Assembly (NCBI GenBank): GCA_003118195.1
Contig: BEXV01000806.1
Coordinates: forward strand, 79,912-96,699
Length of the DNA stretch: 16,788 nt
Source of the DNA: Hemicentrotus pulcherrimus
Taxonomy: Eukaryota > Echinodermata > Echinoidea > Camarodonta > Strongylocentrotidae
Direction of reading: 5' to 3'
The notes beneath the pieces were generated by a model. It had not been told where the DNA came from, made no database searches, and saw only the letters and a list, made by a program, of their open reading frames with translations. Within the stretch, counting starts at the first letter, position 1; every line of letters starts with the position of its first letter. Made by a program: the position numbers and the translations under genes. Positions 1-12,200 of the stretch are shown one piece after another.

Positions 1-18
1 GGGGGGGGGGGGGGGGGG
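1..18. repeat. Poly-G run at the window edge
   Basis: Eighteen consecutive G residues open the window. This may be a true homopolymer or a sequencing/assembly edge artefact. A run of this length next to an ambiguous base later in the same gene (1528) favours caution. The following 107 bases down to exon k's donor are AT-rich intron with nothing else recognised. Confidence 0.6.
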
Positions 19-125
19 ACAGGAACCTGTTTCAGTCCCCATTTGTTCTCACTCTTCTTCCTTCTCCATAATGAGTTGATATAAATTGAACTACAGCAGG
101 TTAACTGATAATTGTTTCTACATAC

Positions 126-245
126 CTTTTCCCCAGTAAGAGTGACCATGTCCAGTGTACTGTACATGAATCTCCCAACCAAAGTCTGGGGAGCGTCTTC
201 CATCACGACAACGTCCTTAGCTCTGTGGTTCGGATTTACACTTTG
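126..245 (-). CDS. PITPNM: PITPNM exon k: NHRA..LVGRFMY..LTGEK segment
   Basis: This 120-nt exon is phase 0 at both ends, with acceptor gttgtttcacag and donor gtatg. It has no useful ATG, so it appears only when read as an exon. It encodes [18 protein letters not shown] and [19 protein letters not shown], matching vertebrate NHRANDVIAAEDGPQVLVGRFMYGPLDMVALTGEK. This is the last exon visible; the remaining LNS2 (Lipin/Ned1/Smp2-type) phosphatidic acid-sensing domain must lie beyond the left edge. Confidence 0.95.
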
Positions 246-3200
246 CTGTGAAACAACAAAAAAGAATACAAATTTTTGCGGTTACATATAAACATCTCTT
301 TTACAGAATTCCATTTGGTTTGACATGAATTTCTTCTCAACACACTGATTTATAAATACAGTCAAACCTGTCTATAGCGACCGCCCAAGGGAAACACAAA
401 AAGTGGCCTTTGTAGACAGGTGGTCTTTGTAGACAGGTTACTTTAGTACATGATTCAATGAGAAACCATTTTCAAAGGAAACAACAAATGTGGTCTTTGT
501 AGACAGGTGGTCACTAAAGCAGGTTTGACTGTAATTGAGATAGTTTGTCATGCTGCACATCAAGAGGAAGGTGTTATGGTACAGTGGTTCTTTCACCTGA
601 CTCTCAATCCAAGGATCGAGGGTTCAAATCCCACCCCGGCACTGACGTCCTTCGGCAAGACATTCTTCTTCTTCTTGTGTCTCCTTGGATCAAGATTGAA
701 TGTATCTTGATCTTCGGAGTAGTTGCTACAACTGGCCGTGTGAGACACATTGCCCCGGGGTGCGAGATGGGACTCTTGTAGCATGCCCCCACTTTACACA
801 ATTATACAATAACAATTAACATCACATCACAATTAACATGACATTGATCATGGGTTAATCTGATAACCAAGAGTGCTACATATTTGGCCGTGCCAGGAGC
901 GTCACAATGTGACGGACATGTGGGTTATATAAAAAGCCACCATTATCATTATTATTATTAAGATTTCAGTCTTTTCTAGTACACTCATTATGATTAACCA
1001 GTGTGGTATGTTTTATCTCTGGTATGAATTTCAAACCATGCATCAATCTCTGCAATATAGCTACATCTCATTTTGAGAGAAAGTCTGAAAGTCTGTAAAA
1101 GTTGTAATCTTTACTTTTCAAGGTTACTATTGATGTGAATATTATATTGAAAATAGCAAAATGAGATCAACAACCATGCAAGATTTGTTACTGCTAACAT
1201 CTGTCCTCACCTTCATTTTTACTGACGTTCTCTTCCGCTGCCATTTTTCCCTGGGCTGCGCAGGAATGAAGTTTGCAACGGCTGTCCCGTCACCAGCATG
1301 TACACTCACACTGTCGTTGTGAAATACCTGCAGCATTAAGGATACATCAAGGTCAAAGATCATGGAATCATGGTAATTTGACCTACGTTAAATATTGTAC
1401 AGTTTGCCATGAAAGGTACAAATCGATTTGATCAAACATTAAATAAGAACAATGGATGACCAACTAACATGACAAGGTCAAAGATTTTATCACATTTCAC
1501 AAAAATATGCTAAAATTACTATCTTCANCTCTCTCTCTCTCTCTAAATCTATCTCTCCTTAATATTCTCTTACCTGTCGTAGAATGAAAGCTATGGTATC
1601 TGTCGACTCCCAGTAACTGGCATGGAATAGATGAGGGAGGGCGCCAGTTGGGAATGCCTGCAGTGCCTCGGGACAATAGAGGGCGAAGTCTAGCCTCTTG
1701 CTGCCCCACCATTTTGATGTAATAGCATTTACAGCTGAAAAAAATCAAATAATATTTCTTGTTATACACACCTTTTAGAGATGGTTGCCACAGCCTTAAC
1801 TATATGCTGAGAAAAATATTCATGGAGTCATGATGGAGCAACGTGAGTTATTTTTAATACAAAAGTAAACGATCTGCTAGATGAATACAATTATTTGCAT
1901 TCAAGCTTTGTCAGATTGCTTATTGCAAAAGCTGTTTCTCAAAACAAGTATATCAAGTGTTCAAAGCAAAAGATAAATCCAAATCATTACTACCGGGAGT
2001 ATTATTATCATTATTTTTGGAATGTAAAGAGGAGCAAACACTTACTGTGTAGAGCAGATCCTGATAAGACCCCTTCGTTCTCCCCTGCCTCACCGACTGA
2101 GCTAGCTACACTGGCGTGTCTCCTTCCGTAACCCTCTGCTCGCCCCTCAGAGAACAGCAGCATGTTGGCAGTGATAGCATCAACTGTAATAACAAAGGTC
2201 AAAGGTCAGTGTCATGCAAGTGTTCTTACTGTTGTATGTTTGATACAATACTCCGTAAGCAAGGAGGATAAATTGCAAAATTTCTGAATGAAAACTTCTC
2301 TCGTAAATTTTATTCATGGACTATCTGATGCTTGAAAAGAGCATTATCTAATCTGAGCCATCTTTGTTATATCCATGAGTTATTTTTGAATAATTTTCCA
2401 CGAAATTGTATAATTATCGCATAATATTATGCTTTATACAAGCAATTTTTCCAAGAAAGACCCTAGTCAAGAAATCCTAAATGGTTTCAATTACACATTT
2501 TTTTCCTTCAATTACAATATGTTTATCTACCTAGATTCCTTTGGCAGCCTCAAGAAGTAAAAAGTTTTTCTACTCCTGTGTATCAGCTAAACCTATTGCA
2601 TTATTAATGTTTTTTTAGCTAGCCATTATTCATGATTACATTGCAGCACGAAAAGAAGCGTCGGGAATGTAAACTGCATATTTGTTGAAAATCTTAATTT
2701 GATCACATAGAGGTAGAACCACATCGTCAGGATATGAAACTGGTAAATGCAAATACCATTGTGATTAGGCTTTATGATAGCTAAATTTCCCTCAGGTATT
2801 GTAAAAAAAAAAAAAATTAAACTAACTACAGTAACCATTACATATTTTGCATTCTAGACGCGTCTTTCTTTGTCACGACATTTGCCTGAGCTACCTAAAA
2901 GAAGGCATAATAGATACAGATTATTTTGGTGAAACATATTTGTGGCTTAACACCCAGTAAACAAGATCGATTGATCGATCTTAGTTGGCGGACTAATGAA
3001 TATAAATACGTCAGAATGAATCAGGAGAGCATGGGTATTTGTGCCATGGACTAGTGATGGCTTGGTGGTAGAGTCACTGCCTGGCAAGCAGTAGATAGTA
3101 GGTTCAAATCCTGCTGGCTCCAAGATTAAAAAAAAACAAACTTGTTTTCAACTACAGATCAATCAATCAATCTTACTTACTGGGTGTTAAGCCACAAATA

Positions 3201-6200
3201 TGTTTACACAATTGGAATTTCTCCCAGAAAGCATGACATTTATAAAAAGATACAGATTAATACCTCATTAATGTAAAGAAAGAAACACAACTGTACTTAC
3301 TGAGCCCATTAGACCTGCCATCTCCCCTGGGGTACTTCTGATACCTCTCTACCGAGAACGGGGTCACCACAGAGAACTTGCTGTGTAGGAGGGGTTCTAG
3401 GCGGGCCGCCGAGGGGTCCGTCCGATGGAACAGGTTGTAGAGTTGACTACAAGTTGGTCTTAAAGGCAGGGCTGGAGGTTGAAGAGACAGACAAAAGTGA
3501 GACACGATATATTGTATCTTGTACACATGAGGAGCATAAAAATAAAAATAATCTTGAGTTCTGATGACGAGCTAAAAAGTGGTGCCCCATTATCACGTCA
3601 CACAGAGGACTTGTATACACTGTAAATAAGGTCCCAAAACAGATCCTTGGGGAACAGAATAATCTTGATACACAGGTTTAGAGATTGAGCTGCAAATACT
3701 CATATTCATATCCTTTGCCATGTGACCTAGCCCAAGTACTCTTTACCTCTGTATTCAATGGATCATCATCTTCAATAGAGAGGTAAATACAAGTATTTTC
3801 TTTAATACACTTTTTGTGATCAAAAATTGACATACTTAAAATAAGCTGCATTGTTCTTTGTCGAAGAATCAATATAAATTGTGATAACTCAAAGACAAGG
3901 ATATTAATATTATGGAAGATTTAACATACAATACTTCAGGACACGCCATATTATAATCATCATCTAGAGTAAGAATATTCTGAAATTTACCACATCTACA
4001 TGTGTTTAGGGAAATTTTGTTAGAACAACCACATAACTATCACTTTTTTGGGAAAACCTGATTTGAAATGAAAAGAGAGGACTTACTTGGTTTAAAATCC
4101 TGCAGTGATCTCCTGTACGCCAGCACCATGCCCAGCGGCGAGCCGAACATGAAGAAATGCGTGACCTCAAAATCGACCTTTGGCAGCATCATGTCAGAGG
4201 TCATGCTGACCTGGGAGCAAAGACTGATCCGTCTGCCATCGAGCTCCGAGCTGTAGCTCTGCACCGAGTCCCGATTGGAGAAGGTGGGGTTGGAGAAGCG
4301 CTTGACCCGTTCATGAGGTGCAGTAGTATATCTGCATGGGGTGGAGTTGAATTGATAGTTTGAAAGTATATGGTACAGTCAAACCTGCTTTAGTGACCAC
4401 CTGTCTATAAAGGCCACATTTGTTGTTTCCCTTGAAAATGGTTTCTCATTGAATCATGTACTAATGGAACCTGTCTACAAAGACCAACTGTCTACAAAGG
4501 CCACTGAAATTTGTTTTGGTGGTTCAGCAGTTATAATACATATCTTTCTGATTGTATATATTATAAGTTTTGTAGCCAATTACTTTCCTGAGGCTGCCAT
4601 CATATTCAAGCTCTAGCTTAAGATGGCGGCCTCCTGCATTTTTCAATTTTGAAATGATTTGTCAACTATGTGTTTTGAAAGGTATAATTATTTAAGTTAT
4701 TTACATTATGATATTATATCGTGGTCGAGTGGTTTAAGCACTTGATTTCCTTTGGCAAGGTATAAATCTTCATTTGCGACACATCGACCCAGGTGAGGTA
4801 AATAGGTACCTGGCAGAAATGAATTCCTTGAAATGCTGGAGCGCTATAATGGCAGCTAGGGTTAAAATGCGCCTTGGAATAGAATTTCTATATAAACAGT
4901 GCTATAGAAATGCCTATAATTATTATTATTGTGATATATGTATTTCAACTTTTGTGAATAATATATGTGTGCTAGTTTGTATATTAATTTTTATTGTGTT
5001 TAAAAATGCAGAAATAAAATCAAACAATCAAAATCATTTAGAATAATAGCTTAGTTTGTTTTGTACAAAAAAATACATGTATCACATAAACCTACTTCAC
5101 AATATTGGAAAAACAAATTAACCAGCAGACAAAGTGTACCTTGCACCACCGTCATGCATCCCTTGCAGGTTGTTCGAGCTGGCGGCAGTGACCTTCCGTG
5201 GCCCGTCAAACGCATCCGTCATCCTCAACATGTCAATGGTGCTGTTGCTGGGACACTTGTGGGTGAGGAACGAGGGCTGTGATTGGGTGGCAGTCAGCTG
5301 GTTGGTGTTCACAGGAGGCGTGTTGAGGGGTGAGGTGCTGTTTGGGGTCGGGGAGCCGGAAGGGGGCGTGCACGAGCCCGGAGGGGAGATGGGCGCATCG
5401 TAGAAGGTGCAGTTGCTCATGGTGCTGATGGAAGGGGAGAGATACTGCTGGGGGGTGATCAACGTCCCCCTGGCTAAGGCATCGTAACCCAAGATGGCAC
5501 CCATGCAGTCTCCTACTACACACACCTGGGAAAGAGAGAAAGGCCGGTACAACGTAACAAATAATGCATGACTGTGATGGATGCATAGACTGATGTATAT
5601 ACATACTTGTCGTGTGGATGAGTTGAGATAGTTTTGGTTTTACAATAGAGCACAAAACAAAGATTTGGCAATGGTTCCTGAATCTTAACCACTTTGTGTG
5701 ACTGTATCATCTGTTTTAGTTAACTAAGGACCTGGAAAGACAGTTGGAGGAAACCATCCGTAACAATGACATGTGTTGTAAAAATGTATAAACTGTTGAC
5801 TCCTTCCAGGGCATGGTCAACACTATTCCGGAAAGATGACTTAAAGACAGCACGATGCCTGATGAAAAAAGTGAAGATTGATCATAACAAATTGTGTTTA
5901 GTGCAAGTCTTTATGTGTACATCTAATGTCTCAAGAAATGCAGGAAGACAGAAAAGGAAACTCTCTGGCTGAAGCATACTCTTTACGGGGAGTAGCATGG
6001 CAAATACTGGTTAACGCCAACTACGACTTCTTTTGGACAACTGTAGGCAAACGAATGGACCTGACGGTCAGCACAAGCTAACGTTTGCGAAACAGATTGA
6101 AGTTTTCCTCACGCTTCGGTTTTGCATATGTTGCACGCACATGAATACTGCCTCGTCAGTAGTCGTATCATACCCGATTGGTCATGAGTCAGGCCAAGGG

Positions 6201-9200
6201 AAAGACACCTAGTCTTGTCATGCTACACCCCTTTGACTAATCAGCTTTAGTTAGGTATTTCTTAAAACTAAACACATGTCTTTCTTTATTCCTTACCTGC
6301 CCTTGAAACCCATGGCCTTCCTGTGACTTGACAAACTCGTTGTAGGTGGCGTTCATCCTGGTGACGGTGGCGGTCACAGACTCCAGGTAGTCAGGGTTGG
6401 ATGTGGCCATGATGGACAGGGCTCCGATGGGGACAAAGTCTCCTGTGTTCGTCTGGAGCTTGTTGTCAAAGGCTGATGATGAGGCATCTACCCCGCATGG
6501 TCCAAGGCTGCATGAGAGGCACGTAAAAATCATTGAATATTGTGTTACAGTAGGAATAATGATATGAATAATATGGATAGCGTCCTAGACCTAATGAACA
6601 TTGAGGAGGCGTGATAGCTTAGTTGGTAGAGCAGTGGTCTCATAATCCAGTGACCCGGGCTCGATACCAAGTCAATGCGCTAGTGCCCTTTGGTAAGGCA
6701 TTAATCCTCATTCACATTACCACATTTCTCGGAGAGGACCTAAAGCCGTCTGTCCTCTGGTTGCTTACTAACAAGCATTTATGCTTTTTTAGCAGTCAAG
6801 TAAAATAACCGCCACCACAATCACCATGTAGATGCCTTAATAGGTGGGGACGTCTCAAATACTGTTCAGGACATTGTTGTCAAGGCATGGTGTAAGGCAC
6901 CTACACCAAATGGTCCACAGTGAAGAGTGGACAAAGTCAGTCTAGAAAAGAGTGTATGTGGAATAGCCTACACACTCAAAGAAGAACCAGGTGGATGCCA
7001 ACAGTCTCTGATGTTAGACTTGAGCATGTTTATTGTTTGTTAGATATGAAGGCACTCAATGAAGCATCAAAACAATATGGCCCAAGGATTAAGCCAACTG
7101 ACAAGAAAACCCAGAGAGAACTTATGATACGGACAAGTAACATCTGTTGTCCATGTATGCTATGAGAACAGTCTATCATTCAAATGCTTACAAAGAAGCA
7201 TCAACACCCTGTGATCTATGAACTGAGTGGACAACAAAAAAAACAGGAAAAAATATCTAAAATGATCAAATCTATCCTAAGAGAACTGTCCATCAAACAC
7301 AAGCTACAAATTTTCTTTGGTCAAGCTATCGCAGGACACCAAGCAATGCAGCTAAGAAAACGTGTGACTCAGACTGATCACTTAGCTTGAGAGAGTCCAC
7401 AGGAGTGGACGAAAGCTTGCGCAACAAAAAATTCAAGGTTGGTAGAAGCTTTAAAAAACTACATTTTATCTTTATCCCCAACTGATGAAAGTTTTCTGCT
7501 ACAAATTTTCTTTACCTTGTGATCAAGCTGAATGCTTCATGGCATGTTGGCGGACACGACACCAGCTTGACCGCTATGTGACCATGCGTCACCGGGAAGT
7601 GCGCACTGACCACTGCATCGTAGGCAGTCTTGAAGGTGTTGATATCTTAAATTATCAAATCTATCCTAAGAGAACTAGCTGTCAATCAAACAGAAGCTAC
7701 AAATTTGCGTTACCTTGTGATCAAGCTGAATGCTTCATGGCATGTTGGCGGACACGATACCAGCTTGACCGCTATGTGACCCTGCGCCACTGGGAAGTGC
7801 GCCCTCACCACCGCATCAAAGGCAGTCTTGAAGGTGTTGATATCGCTGCTCTTGGCCCCCGTCTCCTGCATGCCGTCCAGGACGTTGCCACCGTGAAGCA
7901 CTAGGAAGAGGACAGTGATGTCCGACTGCATGTTGCCGGCAAATTGGGAGTCTCTGGCTTCATCTGATGGAGGAAAAAATGGCAATATATCAGTTGTTAT
8001 TATAAAGTAAAGAACAGTATGGAATCAGTCTGTGCTTTTGAATATACTTTATTTTAAGGCTACAAATGGCTCTCCATAATTTTTAAGTCCAACTTAGAGT
8101 AAAGTTTGACTTAGGATCTTTGTGAAACACCACCCTGTTGTTATCAAAAAGTAAAGAAAATTATGGATTCTGTGCATTCCACCTACATGTGCCATAAAGT
8201 TTATGCAAATGTTAAAGTACAGTGTGTTACAAATTAGATTCCAAGAGCCAAATATAATCAAGAATTGTTTTCTTTTCGTTATTTATCTTGATAAAGACTG
8301 AGCAATGGCATCAACCATCTTAACTAATGTACCTGTTTTAAATTCAGGAAGACAGAAAAGCTCTTTTCAATCCATTAATGTTAAAATTCAAGATGCGTGT
8401 GGAATTCAACATCTACGAGGGAACTACAGCATTATAATCCATCACACCATCGTTTTTCTTAATACTTGAACATTTTGTAAACACTATGAATTAAGATTCA
8501 GTTGTATTAGCAGTAAATTTTATATGCATGAATGTCAAATGCAACGAACCTTCTAATGACGCTGGACTAAGGACATCTTCAGAGCTCCAATGGGATAGCA
8601 AAGGTCCGTCATCCTCTTGATCTTCCTGCCAATCTACAAAGGGAAAATAAATGTCAGTGTAATTTTTTTTTTACAGAGAATGGTCCTGTCGTGCATTTAA
8701 ACATTTCTGTATTTTCAAGTAAAGCCAACCAAAGGGCCACAAATGCTATAAAACATGTTTTTTTGTAAAACATATCATAACATTTGCTGTATACATCTAC
8801 ACATCTGTGACATGTCACAGGTACAGTACAGAGCCTATAAAGCGCTTACTGAAAGGCAGAGACTGAGTAATTACAAAAATGTCAAAGTTTCACAATGTAA
8901 GTTCGCCGCTGAATATTCCCTGCTCTCAAAATTACCCTCCTTGTTTGCGTCATAATGTTTGCTTTACGATCATATTTAAATGTATCTCTCCCATTCATTC
9001 TTCCTCCCCCTCACCCTGACTCTATCGTTCTGCATCTTCTTGCCATCTCCAACTCCTCAATCTCTCTATTTCTCTTCCTCTTTCTATGTTTATTCCTTGC
9101 CCGTTCTTATGATTCCATCCCCTTGGTCCCTTCTATATTTTTTTCAGAGATATCATTTCTCTGTCTCCAACTTCTCTCACTCTCTCTCTCTCTCTCTCTA

Positions 9201-12200
9201 TCTATCTCTCTCCCTTTCCTTCCCTAACCCTCTCTCTTTCTCTCCCTCACTTCCTCCATCATCTCTCCATCTTCCTCTGTCTTTCTCCCCTATACCTGTT
9301 TCAATCTCTTTCCATGTTTATCCCTTGCCCTTCTTCTGATTCCATTCCCTCAATCCCTTCTACATATATTGTTTTCACAGAGATCCCATCTCTCCGTCCC
9401 TCTCTCTTTCTCTCCCTCCCTCCCTCCTCCATCTCTCCATCTTCCTCCTCTCTGTATACGTTTCTTCCAGCTGCACAACACAGCGAGGGAGAAAAGTACA
9501 GCAGACAGAAAGGTCATGATAGTTCATTATTGATCTAGACACCTACTCACTGTTTGCACAGTTGCCACATTGTGGGCTTCTTAGATTTACAGACTGCTAG
9601 ACCTATCAAAACAACATTTTTTTGCCAAATCTGCAACACCATTTTTTTTCTTCAAATTATGGGTCTCATACCAGGGGGTGTTTCACAAAGATCCTAAGTT
9701 GAATTTTTCTCAAAGTTTGACTTAACAATTATGGAAAGCCGTTAGCATCTTTAAAACTTTTTTTTCATTAAGGCATAAGATGTTGATTCTAATCATTCAT
9801 ATTTTCTATTATCAAAGAGATTTATGTTCTTGATGTGGAATTTATGAAAAGTCTAAAATACTTCAATTTTTGCTTTTGAATATATTTTATTTTAAGTAAA
9901 CAAATGGCTCTCCATAACATATAAGTCCAACTTAGAGTTAAGTTAGACTTAGGATCTTTGTGAACACCCCCTGATCAAACGGGTAGACAGTCAAAGACGA
10001 GCAATGTAAGGCATAAATACAATGCATTCCACATTAGAACATTGGAAGGTATATTGTATATTTCATGAATATTTCTTTACTTTCCACATTCTCTTTATCT
10101 TGCCTTCAGATCTCTCTATTTCTGGTGACATCACAATTTCCCCAGCAAATTTACTCCCGGCTTTAGTTTCTCTGACAATATAAGGGCTTTGGTAACAATA
10201 AGGTTTTACTTCATATTTATGGTCAGGTTTAAGGTAAGAGATCAGTCAAGTATCAAGTCCGCAGTTGAAGTGTACCTCCCCTCCCAACTCCTTACCACCC
10301 TCTCTTTACATCACTCCCTATACCTTTGTGGCCCACCACGAAATTCCCTGGGGGCCACAACAACACCCAATTAACTCACTCTCACAAGAAGCCAAGATAA
10401 GGAGAGGAGGAATTACTCCCTCATTTTAATACAATTATCTGCATCCTTCTACGCCTCGTTACCCCTAGCGTTTGAGCACCCTCTAAATGTCATGTCTACC
10501 AAACGTGTACGGGGCCTAAGCGTCAAGTCATTATATCCCGCCACCGCGCTACCACCTCCAGTCTTCTCATGGACCCATCCAACCGCTTCTAGTTATTTCG
10601 CACACCTTCACGTTTATATTTCACGGTGTAAGTCAGCGGACTTTTTCTTTTCGTATGCAATGATGTTCTACTTTTTCATGTACATGTAGCACCCTTTCCA
10701 GTATTCACAAATTAAAAGTAAATTGGTATACATCAAAATTTAACTTTAATCTAATATATGAATATGAATTAAGACAGAATTAAGCAAAATTTAAAATCTG
10801 ATAAAATTAATAAAACTTCATTTTATAATGCTACCAACTTATAACTGAACTTTACAGTTTTTTCCAGACATTGACATTGATACACAAAAAAAAGTTTAGT
10901 TCACCCAAGTAAAAATTATTGCAGATTTGAGGAAGAAAAATATGTTTCTGAACATTTTACTTTTTTACCCCAAAAGAGAAGAAAGAAATAACCACTTGAA
11001 CATCAGCAGATTTATTCTTCTGTACTATATTTCAAGTTCTTTTTAGTTCTATGCTCAGAAATCTCATAAATAAATAGTGATTTTTCACATGCTCAAAAAA
11101 AATTGGTAAGGGTATAAATGATTGAGTTGTGTACTGTACATGTACCTTACTGCTATGTGACATACCTCTCTCTTCAAGTTCAATGATAATGCAATTGTCT
11201 CCATTTCACATTTAACACCTGTATTAACAGGAAACTCTGGAAAGGTAATTTATACAATTAAAGAGTCATTTGGATAATTAGATTTATTTCATCAGGTGCT
11301 ATTTCACCAAGGCCAACTCCATTGTAGCAAGAGGGAGGGATCTCCCGACTTTGGAGCAGACATGTAGTGTGTTATTCGTGAATTGCAAAACAGCATGCAT
11401 GCACTACTTATTACAATAGACAGGTATTGCAATTTATACAACCTTACATAGCAACAAGCTATAACATTTAACCATCATATGATATCTTATCTCAAAAGCC
11501 AGAATGCAAATTGCATACATTAGTTGTTGCTAGGTTGGATAAACATTATTATTTAACCTACATAACAACACGTAATATAAGCATCCATGCATTTTGACTA
11601 CCGTACTGAAATAGAATTTTTATCTGAAACGGGTGAATGAAATCATTTGTAACAAGGCGGTTAACAAACAAATATGTATTGAATTTTATTATATTACGAA
11701 AATGGCCTATTGCGAGTGCAATCATGTGCAAGCTTATGCATTAAATGTACTTCAAAGTGATCACACCTGCACCCAATTTACTTGTCAATACACTGTAGCA
11801 GCATTAAATGCAATGAAGAGTGTTGATATAACAGCTGAAGAGGTAAAAAAAAAGGAGTAGATTTCCTTCTGTATTATTTTATTCTTTTGATACATTAACA
11901 GATATGAGGGTAGAACAATTCCACTATGAACATGCTCTTGCACAAGTATATTATTTTTAAAAAGAAGTCATGAATTGTAAGGATGTATCCATAACAAAGA
12001 GATATCTGTTGCCACACATTCAATCGTTATTGACCTCATAAAGATTTGATTCATGCTGATAAATTTGAATGAGAAAAGGGCAACTGGGTTCCCAAGGGGG
12101 AAAAAAAAACAGATAAGCATCAAATTAACAAGCTCATATCTACAGTAGATAACCCATGTACAGAGGAGGGTGGGTGTTTTATAGAATAATTGCCAATACG

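Noticed and set aside
573..650. A functional tRNA gene
   Set aside because: The box B is good, but the acceptor stem is not paired and a SINE-like body and ATT tail follow.
1497..1769. Minus-strand 90-codon frame over exon i
   Set aside because: It is in a different frame from the conserved [16 protein letters not shown] protein, and it runs through the splice donor into a microsatellite.
5134..5655. Other frames on both strands across exon e
   Set aside because: Only the frame with [18 protein letters not shown] joins the neighbouring exons in phase and matches the family.
6606..6690. A functional tRNA-Met gene
   Set aside because: The anticodon loop and A/B boxes are recognisable, but the stems are degraded and a SINE body follows directly.
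6920..7390. Two plus-strand frames as a possible transposase fragment
   Set aside because: No DDE, zinc-finger or other hallmark is visible, and part of the DNA is explained by the local duplication.
7485..7904. Plus-strand 139-codon frame with an apparent internal repeat
   Set aside because: It is the antisense shadow of exon c and its partial copy; the minus strand matches the DDHD protein family.
8955..9538. Leu/Ser/Pro-rich frames, resembling secreted or membrane proteins
   Set aside because: Produced by the pyrimidine-rich block; different frames over the same DNA give the same kind of composition.
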